A stretch of 64,000 nt of DNA from Dehalococcoidia bacterium (GTDB lineage Bacteria; Chloroflexota; Dehalococcoidia; Lucifugimonadales; GCA-002694895), in the NCBI GenBank assembly GCA_029936815.1, contig JAPYRX010000001.1:68256-132255 (forward strand), read 5' to 3'. The notes beneath the pieces are model-generated. The model was not told where the DNA came from. It did not search any database and worked only from the letters and a program-made list of their open reading frames with translations. How positions within the stretch are numbered: the first letter of the stretch is position 1; every line of letters starts with the position of its first letter. Below are positions 16,956 through 29,316 of this stretch, one piece after another. The position numbers were made by a program, and so were the translations under genes.

Positions 16956-18773
16956 TTATCCTAATAAATATTTCGTCAAAAACTCAGCTATCGCTGTATC
17001 AGCTGTTATTCGGTTTTCTTCTTTTACAAACCCATGGCCTTCATCTGAAAATCGAACAAAATCTACAGGTTTCCCTGCTTCTTTTAATTCACTTACTAAC
17101 TGTTCAGTTTCATACATTGGTACTCTAGGATCTTCATCTCCATGAAGAACTAAAAGTGGCGTGGTAATATTATCTATTTTATGAATTGCAGATATATCTT
17201 CTAATAATTTTCGATCTTTAATTGGATCTCCGTATTCATATGCTCTATGTTGAGCTCTATAAGAAGCCGTTCTCTCAAAAAAAGTAACCATATTTACCAT
17301 TCCATACAATTCTACTGCTGCAGCCCATAAATCAGGATATTCTGTTATACATGCAAGAGTCATAAATCCTCCATAACTACCTCCCATGACAGCAATTTTA
17401 TCTTTTGATGCCCATCCTGAATCTACTACCCATTTCCATAAATATTCAATATCTTTTACAGAATCCATACGTTTGTAAATATCATCTAAATGGCCATAAG
17501 CTTCACCATAACCTCCGCTACCTCTAACATTTGGTAGTAAAATTCCTATTCCTCTACTAGCCAAATATTGTAATTGCGGTTTAAATGTTGGTCTCTCTTG
17601 TCCTTCGGGACCTCCATGAATTAAAATTAAAACAGGATTGTCTTCCCCTTTTTTAAAATCCTTTGGCTTTAAGAAAAAGAAAGGAATGTCTCTATTGTCA
17701 AATGTATTAAAAGTATGCAAAGAAGGACTAGGTAAATCATTTAATTTGATATTTCCTTCGTATGATTTTTTAAAAAACTCATACTTTTGGCTATTTAAAT
17801 CAAATTTGATTATTTCAGGATTTTGATTAGTAGCATTAATTGTAAATAATATATTTGATTTATCCAGAATACATAAGCCCCAAGCCCATCCTGGTTCCAT
17901 AAACGTCACTTCTTTTGGGTTGTCATATAAATTAAAATCATGATTTGATAAATCTAATAAACCTAATTTTGAGTATCCTTGTTCATTAATATAGAAAAAA
18001 ATTCGATTATTAAATTTATCTCTTTTTATAAATTCAACTTCATGTTCTGCATGATAAATATAATTTAATTTGTTGTCTGACAAGTCTATTGTTGCTATTC
18101 CTGAAAAATCTTTACCTTCATTGGTTATTATTGTAATCTCGTTATCTTCATCATTAAAAAAAGCATCTTTAAAGCCTCCCATCAAATCATTGTTGGAGAT
18201 TTGATTTATCTCACCAGTTTCAATATCTAAAAGTTTCAAGTATTGATATCGATTTGTTCTTTCTTCAGTAAATAGTATGAATTTTTGATTATTTGAAAAT
18301 GCTTTAAAAGAAACATTATGAATATTATCGCCTGTTTGATGAATTAATTTTGAACTTCCATTAATCGAATGAGTATAAAGGTCAAAATATCCTAGGTCTC
18401 TTTTATTAGATGAATAGACAACTGTATTGCCATCATTACTCCATCCTCCGAAATCGTTTCTTATATTCGTGTCGTCTGTTAAAGAAATAATTCTAGAATG
18501 GTCAGATGCATCAATAAGTTTAATTTGAAAATTTTCATCCCCGCCTTTGTCAATTGCAAACAATATCCATTCTCCATTAGGAGACCATGATACTAAAGCT
18601 ACTCTTTCTAAATAATTAGTAATTTGCCTGTGAGTGCCGTTTTTATCTGAAATCCAAATTTGAGGAGTCCCTGAAATATTGTTTAAATATGCTACGTTTT
18701 TTCCATCCGGAGAAGAAGTAGGGGAACAAGAATAAGGTATTTTTATTAATTCTTTTATATCAAGATTAGCCAC
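16956..18773 (-). CDS. S9-family serine peptidase (acylaminoacyl/prolyl oligopeptidase type)
   Basis: 605-residue cytoplasmic peptidase: an N-terminal beta-propeller with TolB/WD40-like blades (SPDGKNVAYL, SWSPNGEWILFA, GWSNDGNTVVYSS) to about residue 350, then an alpha/beta-hydrolase domain. The catalytic triad is readable as Ser466 (GGSYGGFM), Asp548 (HGDEDPRVP) and His580 (DEGHGF). The oxyanion-region motif LIHGGPEGQERP is typical of S9C acylaminoacyl peptidases. The start is GTG at 18773 with GAGG six bases upstream. It probably cleaves short peptides imported by the Dpp systems and leads a three-gene operon with the GNAT and MFS genes. Confidence 0.9.
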   Translation of the reverse strand: MANLDIKELIKIPYSCSPTSSPDGKNVAYLNNISGTPQIWISDKNGTHRQITNYLERVALVSWSPNGEWILFAIDKGGDENFQIKLIDASDHSRIISLTDDTNIRNDFGGWSNDGNTVVYSSNKRDLGYFDLYTHSINGSSKLIHQTGDNIHNVSFKAFSNNQKFILFTEERTNRYQYLKLLDIETGEINQISNNDLMGGFKDAFFNDEDNEITIITNEGKDFSGIATIDLSDNKLNYIYHAEHEVEFIKRDKFNNRIFFYINEQGYSKLGLLDLSNHDFNLYDNPKEVTFMEPGWAWGLCILDKSNILFTINATNQNPEIIKFDLNSQKYEFFKKSYEGNIKLNDLPSPSLHTFNTFDNRDIPFFFLKPKDFKKGEDNPVLILIHGGPEGQERPTFKPQLQYLASRGIGILLPNVRGSGGYGEAYGHLDDIYKRMDSVKDIEYLWKWVVDSGWASKDKIAVMGGSYGGFMTLACITEYPDLWAAAVELYGMVNMVTFFERTASYRAQHRAYEYGDPIKDRKLLEDISAIHKIDNITTPLLVLHGDEDPRVPMYETEQLVSELKEAGKPVDFVRFSDEGHGFVKEENRITADTAIAEFLTKYLLG

Positions 18774-18880
18774 AATTTACCTCTTAATTTTATGATTTGA
18801 ATGTTTTAATATACATTTGTGTATTGAAAAAAAAAATTTTAAGAATAAGATAAAAAATTAGAAAAATTAACTAATTCAAC

Positions 18881-20626
18881 ATGAATGTTTTAATAAGGAT
18901 AGCTTCTTACACTTTAAAATTCAAACCATATTTATTGCTAGGATATGTGTGTACTATTGGTGCTGTGGTCAGTTACCTTATGATACCTGAATTACTAGGC
19001 GGAATTGTAGACAAAATAGACCCTAGTTCAGACTCTGAATCATTCTACTCTTCAATTAACTTATACTTTTTGCTATTCTTTCTTTTTGTACTTGGATGTA
19101 CCAGGGGCTTATTTTCTTATGGACAAAACTATTTTGGCGAAGCTCTTTCATTCAAAATATCTAAAATATTACGAGACCAATTATATGACCAAACTCAAAA
19201 ATTAGACTTTTATTTTCATAATAAATCACATACTGGCGAAATGATGTCTAGAGTTATTGTTGATATAGAAGGAATGCGAATGTTCATACCAATGGGGATA
19301 ATCAGATCCCCTTATGTGTTTTTGATGTTTGTGGGATGTATTGTTTTACTACTTCTTAAGGATACTGAGCTCGCTTTATATGCTTGTTCATTTCTTGTAA
19401 TTGCAGGCTTGATTTCTGCAAGAATGCGAGTGAAATTAAGAGGAATATGGTTAAAAGTACAAGAAAAAAATGCTGAATTAAATGCTATTCTTCAAGAGAA
19501 CCTCAATGGAATAAAAGTAGTAAAAGCATTTTATGCAGAAGATCACCAAATAAACAAATTCAAGAATACCAATGAAGAATTTAAAGACGTAAATATAAAA
19601 GTAGAAAACTACAGAGCTGTAACCATGACTACAGTATTATTTGCATATTGGATGGTGTTAGGACTAGTATTGGCTGTAGGTGGCATTAAAGTCATTAATG
19701 GTGAAATGAATATAGGGGACCTGACAAGTTTTATGTTTTATTTACAATTACTTGCTATGCCTGTGAGAATGATTGGTTGGTTACTTAATGCATCCACTCG
19801 TGGATCTACTTGTGGTAAAAGAATTTTTGATATTTTAGATACTGAGTCAGAAATTAAAAACAACAAAAATACTAATACAAACTTTTTTAGAATGAAGGGC
19901 GAAATAGAATTTCAAAATATTTCTCATCAATTCCCAGATTCGATAACTGAAAGTTTGAAAAATATTAATTTATCAATTTCAAAAAATCAAAAAATATCTA
20001 TTACTGGTGAAGCTGGTAGTGGGAAAAGTACTTTAGTCCAATTGCTACTCAGATTTTATGATCCAAAAAACGGGATTGTTCTAATAGACGGGGTTGATAT
20101 AAGAAATATTAATTTAGGTACTCTAAGAAGAAATATTGGTTATGTCCACCAAGATGTTTTTATTTTTAACGAAACATTTGGAAATAATATAAAATATGGA
20201 AACCCGGACGCTTCAATGGAAGAAATAATAAAAGTCAGTAAAATTTCGCAAATTCATGATTATATAAATTCCTTGCCCGAGAAATACGATTCTCTTATTT
20301 CTGAAAATGGAGCAAATTTATCAGGAGGACAAAAACAAAGAATAAGTATCGCAAGAACTTTATTGCTAAATCCTCCTATATTAATTTTAGATGACTCAAC
20401 ATCAAGTGTAGACGCAACTACAGAAAATGAAATTCAAAATTCATTGGATGAGCTTGTGGAAGGAAGAACAGTAATAAATATTGCTCACAAATTAAATAAT
20501 TTCAAAAAATCTGGAAATATTATTGTTATGCATAACGGCGTTATAATTGAAACCGGCACACATGATAATTTACTAGGCACTAATGGAGTATATAAAAAAA
20601 TATATGATTTGCAAACTTCCAACTAA
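18881..20626 (+). CDS. ABC exporter half-transporter with degenerate ATPase site (heterodimer subunit 1)
   Basis: 581-residue type IV ABC exporter half: six membrane helices (about residues 1-310), then a nucleotide-binding domain with Walker A GEAGSGKST, intact signature LSGGQ (480-484), Walker B LILDD and H-loop His536. The catalytic glutamate position is Asp505 (LDDSTSSVD), which makes this subunit's own ATP site weak. That is the known arrangement of heterodimeric exporters such as TM287/288 and BmrCD, and the next gene supplies the matching half. Substrate (drug, lipid or peptide) unknown. Confidence 0.88.
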   Translation: MNVLIRIASYTLKFKPYLLLGYVCTIGAVVSYLMIPELLGGIVDKIDPSSDSESFYSSINLYFLLFFLFVLGCTRGLFSYGQNYFGEALSFKISKILRDQLYDQTQKLDFYFHNKSHTGEMMSRVIVDIEGMRMFIPMGIIRSPYVFLMFVGCIVLLLLKDTELALYACSFLVIAGLISARMRVKLRGIWLKVQEKNAELNAILQENLNGIKVVKAFYAEDHQINKFKNTNEEFKDVNIKVENYRAVTMTTVLFAYWMVLGLVLAVGGIKVINGEMNIGDLTSFMFYLQLLAMPVRMIGWLLNASTRGSTCGKRIFDILDTESEIKNNKNTNTNFFRMKGEIEFQNISHQFPDSITESLKNINLSISKNQKISITGEAGSGKSTLVQLLLRFYDPKNGIVLIDGVDIRNINLGTLRRNIGYVHQDVFIFNETFGNNIKYGNPDASMEEIIKVSKISQIHDYINSLPEKYDSLISENGANLSGGQKQRISIARTLLLNPPILILDDSTSSVDATTENEIQNSLDELVEGRTVINIAHKLNNFKKSGNIIVMHNGVIIETGTHDNLLGTNGVYKKIYDLQTSN

Positions 20627-20644
20627 AAATAGCGTAATGATATT

Positions 20645-22456
20645 ATGATAGGACATACTTTTGGCCCCATGTCTAGAGGGAATAGTGACGATGAAATGTT
20701 CGGCAAATTATATGATTACAATGTAATCAAAAGATTATTACCATATATTTGGAGATACAAAATATATTCACTGATCGGATCGGTATGCACTCTTGTTTCA
20801 GCTGGATTAGCAGTCTTAATCCCGTACTTCATCAAGATAGGAATTGATGATTACATAATTAACGACCAAATTTCATCATCTGAACAACAATCCGGTTTAC
20901 TTTTTGTTTCGTTTTTATTTATTTTAACTATGTTTGTTGCTTGGGTTACAAATTTAATAGGGCAAATATTTCTAGCAAGAGTTGGCCAATATGTCTTAAG
21001 GGACATTAGAATTGATATGTTTTCCCACTTACAAAAATTAAATCTAAATTATTTTCAAGAAACAAAATCAGGAAGTATTATGTCTAGATTAATGGGCGAT
21101 ACTAATCAGATGCAAGAATCCTTTTCAATTGTAGTCATGACATTAGCCGATATCTTAAGTTTAGTAGGTATTTGCACGACACTATTATTAATGAATCTCA
21201 AGATAGGAGCTTTTTCTCTTTCAGTGGTACCTCTACTATTATTAGCTGTATTAGTATGGCAACCAAGAGCAAAATCAGCGTTTATAAATGTACGAATAGC
21301 TATATCACAAGTTTACTCCTCATTTAGTGAAAACTTAAATGGAATGAAGGAAGTTCAAAATTTTAACAGAGAAAAAAGTAACTATAATACTTTTAAAATA
21401 GAAACTGATAAGCATTTAAATTCAGCTTTAAAAGCTCAAAAACTATCTTCAGCATTACTCCCTCCAGTTGATATTTTAACTAGCGCTGCAATAATTATTG
21501 CAGCATTCGTGGCTAGTAACATGATAAAAGATAATACTACAGAAATTGGAGTTATAATTGCATCGGTATTATATATTCAAAGGCTGTTTGATCCTATTAG
21601 AAATTTGATGATGCAATACACTTCAATACAAAGATCAATGGCATCAGGCTCAAGATTATTTGAGTTTCTTGATATTAGCCCTCAGCTTAAGTCAACTAGC
21701 ATTAATAATGTAAAAAACATCATCAAAGGAAAAATTGAATTTAAAAATTTCCATTTCTCTTATAGCAACAATATTGAAGTTTTAAATAATATAAACATGA
21801 CAATAAAAGAAGGATCTACAGTAGCATTTATAGGGGATACTGGAGCAGGTAAATCTACACTCGCTTCTCTTATTACTGGATTATACCCCCCCAAAGATAA
21901 AGGAGAATTATTAATTGATGATCAATCAATAAATAATTATTCAAGATCAGATATTGGTTCTCAAATCTCCATGGTATTGCAAGACCCATTTTTATTTCAG
22001 GGAACAATAAAAGAAAACTTGAAATTTAATCAAAGTAACGCTACTGATGATCTAATTATTGAAGCTTGTAAATCAATTGGCATCCATGAATACATTTTAT
22101 CTCTCGAAAATGGTTATAACACTAGCGTTTCTGAGCGAGGTGTAAATATGAGTCAAGGCCAAAGACAATTAATGGGATTCGCTCGAGCTTTAATCAAAAA
22201 TCCTAAAGTCTTAATATTAGATGAAGCAACCTCAAATATAGATAGTATCAGCGAACAAAAAATTCAAGACGCTCTCAAAATATTGTTTAAAAACAGAACT
22301 TCCATTGTTATTGCACACAGATTATCTACAATTAAAATGTCTGATAATATTTTTGTCATTAAGGGCGGGAAAATAACAGAAAATGGATCTCACAAAAAAC
22401 TCATGGAATTAAAATCGGATTATTACGAATTTACTGTTTCATCCACAAATGATTAA
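20645..22456 (+). CDS. ABC exporter half-transporter with catalytic site (heterodimer subunit 2)
   Basis: 603-residue partner of the preceding gene (18-base gap). It has six membrane helices, Walker A GDTGAGKST, Walker B with catalytic Glu527 (LDEATSN) and H-loop His558, but a degenerate signature MSQGQ at 502-506 in place of LSGGQ. Pairing this NBD's Walker motifs with the LSGGQ of subunit 1 gives one working ATP site; the other is degenerate. The N-terminal extension before helix 1 (about 40 residues) is usual for this subunit. The gene ends directly against the convergent ruvB with no spacer. Confidence 0.88.
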   Translation: MIGHTFGPMSRGNSDDEMFGKLYDYNVIKRLLPYIWRYKIYSLIGSVCTLVSAGLAVLIPYFIKIGIDDYIINDQISSSEQQSGLLFVSFLFILTMFVAWVTNLIGQIFLARVGQYVLRDIRIDMFSHLQKLNLNYFQETKSGSIMSRLMGDTNQMQESFSIVVMTLADILSLVGICTTLLLMNLKIGAFSLSVVPLLLLAVLVWQPRAKSAFINVRIAISQVYSSFSENLNGMKEVQNFNREKSNYNTFKIETDKHLNSALKAQKLSSALLPPVDILTSAAIIIAAFVASNMIKDNTTEIGVIIASVLYIQRLFDPIRNLMMQYTSIQRSMASGSRLFEFLDISPQLKSTSINNVKNIIKGKIEFKNFHFSYSNNIEVLNNINMTIKEGSTVAFIGDTGAGKSTLASLITGLYPPKDKGELLIDDQSINNYSRSDIGSQISMVLQDPFLFQGTIKENLKFNQSNATDDLIIEACKSIGIHEYILSLENGYNTSVSERGVNMSQGQRQLMGFARALIKNPKVLILDEATSNIDSISEQKIQDALKILFKNRTSIVIAHRLSTIKMSDNIFVIKGGKITENGSHKKLMELKSDYYEFTVSSTND

Positions 22457-23476
22457 TTAAATCAAATTACCTTGCTTAGGATCTATTTCTATACCTAAAT
22501 GCTCGTACGCCAAATTCGTTGCAATTCTTCCGCGATTAGTTCTTGATATAAATCCTAGGTTTAGTAAAAAAGGTTCTATTACATCCTCAACTGTTCCAGT
22601 GTCTTCATTTATAGAAGCTGACAAAGTATCAAGTCCAACAGGCCCTCCTCCAAATTTTACAATCAAAGAATTCAAGAAATCTATATCTATTTTATCTAGC
22701 CCTATACTATCAACTTCTAATTGATCCAAAGCATTTATCACTACATCTAAATTTATTATTCCATTTGACTCAATTTCAGAAAAATCTCTTACTCTTCTTA
22801 ACAACCTGTTGCCTATTCTTGGTGTTTTCCTTGATCTTTTAGCAATTTGCTCTAATCCCTCCTGCTCTGTTTTTACTTTAAATATATTTGAAGATCTTTT
22901 CAATATTGTAGTCATTTCGGGGTCTGTATAAAAATTCAATCTAAATATAGATCCAAACCTATCTCTTAATGGGGGGCTGAGTTTTCCATATTTTGTTGTA
23001 GCTCCAATCAGTGTAAAAGGTTGGATTCCCAAATTAACACTCCTTGCTTTTAATCCTTGTTCAATTACCCATGAAACTCGATATTCTTCCATAGCAGAAT
23101 ATAAAACTTCTTCTGAAACTTTATTTAGTCTGTGTATTTCATCAATAAATAAAATATCTCCCTTCTGAAGTCTGGTAAGGATTGCAACTAAATCTCCAGC
23201 TTTTTCAATTGCAGGGCCAGAAGTAACTTTTATATCAGTCTTCATCTCATGTGAGATAACATTTGCTAAAGTAGTTTTTCCTAATCCCGGAGGCCCGTAA
23301 AGCAAAACATGATCCAAAGATTCTACTCTTTTTTGAGCAGCTCTAATGGCAATAGATAGTGTCTGTTTAATTCTTTCTTGCCCTACATATTCAGAAAAAT
23401 TTCTAGGTCTTAATGAAATTTCCGTTTGAAAATCTTCAGAAATTTCGTCAGAGTCAATTAATCTATCATTTTCCAA
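22457..23476 (-). CDS. ruvB: Holliday junction branch-migration helicase RuvB
   Basis: 339-residue AAA+ motor that drives branch migration with RuvA. Visible: RPRNFSEYVGQ at the start, Walker A GPPGLGKTT (61-69), Walker B LFIDEIHRL, sensor 1 LIGATT, arginine-finger region PPLRDRFG, and the C-terminal winged helix (TVEDVIEPFLLNLGFISRTNRGR). The start is TTG at 23476 (AGG nine bases upstream). ruvA and ruvC are not adjacent. Length is normal for the family. Confidence 0.96.
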   Translation of the reverse strand: MENDRLIDSDEISEDFQTEISLRPRNFSEYVGQERIKQTLSIAIRAAQKRVESLDHVLLYGPPGLGKTTLANVISHEMKTDIKVTSGPAIEKAGDLVAILTRLQKGDILFIDEIHRLNKVSEEVLYSAMEEYRVSWVIEQGLKARSVNLGIQPFTLIGATTKYGKLSPPLRDRFGSIFRLNFYTDPEMTTILKRSSNIFKVKTEQEGLEQIAKRSRKTPRIGNRLLRRVRDFSEIESNGIINLDVVINALDQLEVDSIGLDKIDIDFLNSLIVKFGGGPVGLDTLSASINEDTGTVEDVIEPFLLNLGFISRTNRGRIATNLAYEHLGIEIDPKQGNLI

Positions 23477-23494
23477 TCTTGATTACCTAATTGT

Positions 23495-23532
23495 GATATA
23501 TATATATCTTAACAAAATTATATATATATATC
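23495..23532. repeat. AT dinucleotide tracts between ruvB and gyrB
   Basis: Two (AT)n runs, one forming the 14-base palindrome GATATATATATATC (23495-23508) and the other at about 23518-23532, lie in the 156-base divergent ruvB/gyrB gap. They are low-complexity DNA and could overlap the ruvB promoter. Confidence 0.6.
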
Positions 23533-23581
23533 TGATTTAAAAAATTATCGCCAATAGAATTATTGTTAAAATAAAATAATT

Positions 23582-23610
23582 TTGTTAAAATTTATATTCA
23601 TACGTATATA
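23582..23610 (+). promoter_or_regulatory. Putative gyrB promoter
   Basis: TTGTTA (23582-23587), 17 bases, TATATA (23605-23610). The leader to the likely TTG start at 23684 would be about 67 bases. Confidence 0.4.
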
Positions 23611-23611
23611 A

Positions 23612-25750
<2,139 letters not shown>

Positions 25751-25780
25751 TAATCTAAAAAATCTAAACATCTATTTTAA

Positions 25781-25810
25781 TTGACCTTTAGTTTTTTTTT
25801 CCTTTATAAT
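25781..25810 (+). promoter_or_regulatory. Putative promoter of the pheS-pheT-moeA operon
   Basis: TTGACC (25781-25786), 18 bases, perfect -10 TATAAT (25805-25810), about 39 bases before the pheS start. No T-box motif is seen here, unlike ileS. Confidence 0.6.
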
Positions 25811-25848
25811 TCTAAGTCTATTAATATTTTTTAGGATCTGACTTAACT

Positions 25849-26853
25849 TTGAATACAAATAAAACGTACTTAGAGAAATTAAAACTTGAAGCTGCTAATA
25901 CCATTGAAAATTTACTTTCTGCAGAAGATATAGAAACTTGGCGAATAAACTACCTTGGAAGAAAAGGGAAAATTTCAGAATTTTTCCAATCCTTCAAAGA
26001 TATGAAATCTGAAGAAAGAAATGAACTTGGATCATTAGCTAATAATGTTAAAAAATTTTTAGAAGAACTCTATGATAGTAAAACTAAATCACTAAATAAA
26101 AGCGACATACAAGAAAGTGATTTTTTTGATTACAGTTTACCTGGAACACCAAATTCAGCAGGTAGCATACATCCTACAAATCAAATGATGCAAGAAATTT
26201 GTATCGCATTTAATAAACTTGGGTTCAATATTTATGAAGGTCCTGAAATTGAATCAGAAAAATATGCCTTCGACAAACTAAATATACCAACAAATCACCC
26301 TGCTAGAGATATATGGGATACTATATGGGTAAAAGATGTAGGAGACATAAAATCGCTTGTTTTACGACCTCACACATCTCCAATGCAAATAAGAATAATG
26401 GAAAACAATGAACCTCCAATAAGAGTAGTTATTCCTGGTAAATGCTATCGATATGAAGCTACGGATAACACCCATGAGTGGCATTTTCATCAAATAGAAG
26501 GATTAGTGATTGATAAAAACATTAATTTTTCTAATATGAAATCAACATTATTTGAATTTGCAAGGATAATATTTGGTGAAGAAACTAAAGCTAGATTCAG
26601 GTGTGATTTTTTTCCATTTGTTGAACCCGGTGCTGAAATGTCTATAAATTTCAAAGAAAATACTTGGCTAGAATTAATGGGCGCTGGAATGGTTCATCCA
26701 AAAGTACTTAACAATGTAGGGCTAGATCCAAATATATATTCTGGTTTTGCATTTGGATTAGGCATAGAAAGAGCTGCCATGATTAAGTATGGAATTAATA
26801 ACATTAGAGATTTTTACGCAAACGATTATCAGTTTTTAAAACAATTCAAATAA
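25849..26853 (+). CDS. pheS: Phenylalanine--tRNA ligase alpha subunit
   Basis: 334 residues; catalytic class II subunit of the PheS2-PheT2 tetramer. Seen: an N-terminal coiled-coil arm for tRNA binding, motif 1 region HPTNQMMQEICIAFNKLGF, motif 2 GKCYRYEATDNTHEWHFHQIEGL, and motif 3 GFAFGLGIERAAMIKYGI. The start is TTG at 25849 with AGGA about 12 bases upstream. It is followed after nine bases by pheT. Confidence 0.96.
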   Translation: MNTNKTYLEKLKLEAANTIENLLSAEDIETWRINYLGRKGKISEFFQSFKDMKSEERNELGSLANNVKKFLEELYDSKTKSLNKSDIQESDFFDYSLPGTPNSAGSIHPTNQMMQEICIAFNKLGFNIYEGPEIESEKYAFDKLNIPTNHPARDIWDTIWVKDVGDIKSLVLRPHTSPMQIRIMENNEPPIRVVIPGKCYRYEATDNTHEWHFHQIEGLVIDKNINFSNMKSTLFEFARIIFGEETKARFRCDFFPFVEPGAEMSINFKENTWLELMGAGMVHPKVLNNVGLDPNIYSGFAFGLGIERAAMIKYGINNIRDFYANDYQFLKQFK

Positions 26854-26862
26854 AAGGTAATT

Positions 26863-29316
26863 ATGAAAATTCCAATTTCTTGGATAAAAAACTATATCGA
26901 TTTCAACATTAGCAATGAAGATGTCTCTGAGTTACTTACGATGTCAGGAACAGAAGTTTCTGACATAATTAAGATCGGTAATGATTGGGATTCTAATTTA
27001 ATTGTAGGCGAAATAAAAAACATAAAAAAACATCCTAATGCAGACCGGTTATCTTTGGTTAGCATTGATACCGCAACTGATTTGATAGAAGTTGTTTGTG
27101 GTGCACCAAACATTACTTCTGGACAAAAAATAGCTTTTGCACGCCCCGGAGCAAATATTTATAATCCACGTGATAAAAAAATGTCTATTCTTAAAAAAAG
27201 TTCAATCAGAGGCGTAGAATCAGAAGGCATGATTTGTTCACCTCTAGAATTAAAATATTCAGAAGAACATGAGGGAATTTTAGTATTACCAAAAGAAGCA
27301 AAAAACGGACAACTATTAAATTCTTTACTTTCTGATGACATATTTGACTTAGACATAACTCCTAACAGAGCTGATTGTATGTCAGTGATGGGAATTGTCA
27401 GAGAACTTATAACAATATTTTCTGCACAAAAAATTGATCATCAAATTCTAAATCACTTTGAGTTAGAAAAAGAAATAATAGATATTAAAAACCAAATTGA
27501 ATTTAAAATTAGGATTAATAGCAGTGATTGCTACAGATATTCTGGGATTTCAATAGATTCAATTAAAATAAATGACTCTCCTTTTTGGATAAAAGATAAG
27601 CTGATAAAATCAGGATTACGTCCTATAAATAACATAGTAGACATAACAAATTTTGTTATGCTCGAATATGGCCAACCATTACATGCATTCGATCTGTCAA
27701 AAATAAAAACCAAATTTATTGAGATCAAAAAAAATAATTTGGAAAAAGAATTCATTGCATTAGACAATGTAAAAAGAGAATTAAATGAAAAAATGTTAAG
27801 AATTACTGATGGCAACAAAACAATAGCACTTGCTGGAGTAATAGGAGGAAACAACTCAGAAATAGATACAACCACATCAAATATATTTTTAGAAGCAGCT
27901 TGTTTTGATATGTCTAATATAAGACAAACATCCAAAGTACTTAATTTATCAACTGATGCTTCGTACCGATTTGAAAGAGGTGTCCCTTACGATTTCACAA
28001 TCCCTTCCTTATTAAGAGCAATAACATTAATTAAAGAAACTAATCAAACTCCTGTAGAAATAACAGGATTGTGGGACGAACAATCTAAAGTAGTAAATGA
28101 AACAAAAAAACCTGTTCAATTCACGAGTGAAAGATACAAAAAAATTATAGGTGAAAATATATCTCTTAAAAAAGCAAAAAACATATTGAAGAACCTTGGC
28201 TTAAAAAACTTACAAGAACAAAGTATCGATGATGAATTTTATTTAAAACTTAATATTCCTCCTTGGAGACAAGATCTCGATTTAGAAGATGACTTGATAG
28301 AAGAGATTGCAAGAATAATAGGATACGATAATCTTAGCTCCTCTCCTATGCAATACGCTGAAAAGAATATACCTGTAGAAAAGAATGTAGAATATAGAAA
28401 TCAAACTCGTTTAGAAATGAAAGCTATGGGTTATATTGAAGTTATCAATTATCCTGTATTAAATGAATCACAATACATTAATACTAAAATTACAAATTCT
28501 TCACAAAATCCAATTGAATTAATAAATCCTATTAATCAAGATAATAAATTTATGCGATCTAATTTAAGATCTGGGTTAATAGATAACTTGTCAAAAAATT
28601 CAAAAAAGTATCCGGATATCGAATCGTGGAAATTTTACGAATTAGGAAAAACATACAACTCAATAATAAATCCTGATTTTAAACTTCCAACACAAAACTA
28701 TACACTTGGGATGATAGCAAACGGCCTTATAAATAAACAAAATTGGGCTCACTATCCAAACAAAGTTAATTTTTATACATTCAAGGGAGAAATCGAGAGA
28801 TTATTAACAAATTTAAAAATCAATTATAATTTTATTAAAAATAATGATTCCAAATATTACTCTAACGAGTCTGCTACAATAATATCCAATCAAACTACAG
28901 TTGGTTCTTTTGGTTTTATAAGACAAGAAACTTTGTTAAATTTAAATGCAAAAATCAAAAATGTATTATATGCAGAATTTAATATAGAAAAATTATTTGA
29001 AAATATAACATCAACTAATAAATTTCAAAAAATAAGCCCATATCCTCAAGCAACAAGAGATTTATCATTTGTCGTAGACAAAAATATAATAGCTGATGAT
29101 ATCATTAAAATAATAAATGAAAATCCTCTTATATCAGAATTAAATGTAATCGATGTGTACGAAAATCTAGAAAATGATAAAAAAGCATTAACTTTTAGAT
29201 TAAGTTATCAAAGTTTTAATAAAACTTTGAGTAACAAACAAATTGAAGAATCTCAAAATAAAACCCTTCTACTTCTTAAGAAAAATTTAAATATTGAACT
29301 GAGAAAACAAATATGA
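26863..29316 (+). CDS. pheT: Phenylalanine--tRNA ligase beta subunit
   Basis: 817 residues, full length. In order: the EMAP-II-like tRNA-binding domain (VGEIKNIKKHPNADRLSLVSIDT), the B3/B4 editing domain (DITPNRADCMSVMGIVREL, YGQPLHAFDLSKI), the B5 domain (GENISLKKAKNILKNLGL), a catalytic-like core, and the C-terminal ferredoxin-like anticodon-binding domain (KISPYPQATRDLSFVVD...LTFRLSYQS). Its stop overlaps the moeA start (ATGA). By hand sampling the coding strand has C at or above G, as expected of a gene on the lagging strand. Confidence 0.96.
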   Translation: MKIPISWIKNYIDFNISNEDVSELLTMSGTEVSDIIKIGNDWDSNLIVGEIKNIKKHPNADRLSLVSIDTATDLIEVVCGAPNITSGQKIAFARPGANIYNPRDKKMSILKKSSIRGVESEGMICSPLELKYSEEHEGILVLPKEAKNGQLLNSLLSDDIFDLDITPNRADCMSVMGIVRELITIFSAQKIDHQILNHFELEKEIIDIKNQIEFKIRINSSDCYRYSGISIDSIKINDSPFWIKDKLIKSGLRPINNIVDITNFVMLEYGQPLHAFDLSKIKTKFIEIKKNNLEKEFIALDNVKRELNEKMLRITDGNKTIALAGVIGGNNSEIDTTTSNIFLEAACFDMSNIRQTSKVLNLSTDASYRFERGVPYDFTIPSLLRAITLIKETNQTPVEITGLWDEQSKVVNETKKPVQFTSERYKKIIGENISLKKAKNILKNLGLKNLQEQSIDDEFYLKLNIPPWRQDLDLEDDLIEEIARIIGYDNLSSSPMQYAEKNIPVEKNVEYRNQTRLEMKAMGYIEVINYPVLNESQYINTKITNSSQNPIELINPINQDNKFMRSNLRSGLIDNLSKNSKKYPDIESWKFYELGKTYNSIINPDFKLPTQNYTLGMIANGLINKQNWAHYPNKVNFYTFKGEIERLLTNLKINYNFIKNNDSKYYSNESATIISNQTTVGSFGFIRQETLLNLNAKIKNVLYAEFNIEKLFENITSTNKFQKISPYPQATRDLSFVVDKNIIADDIIKIINENPLISELNVIDVYENLENDKKALTFRLSYQSFNKTLSNKQIEESQNKTLLLLKKNLNIELRKQI

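Noticed and set aside
23495-23532. AT palindromes upstream of gyrB as an origin unwinding element
   Set aside because: No DnaA boxes are nearby and simple (AT)n runs are expected in such AT-rich DNA; kept only as a low-complexity repeat.
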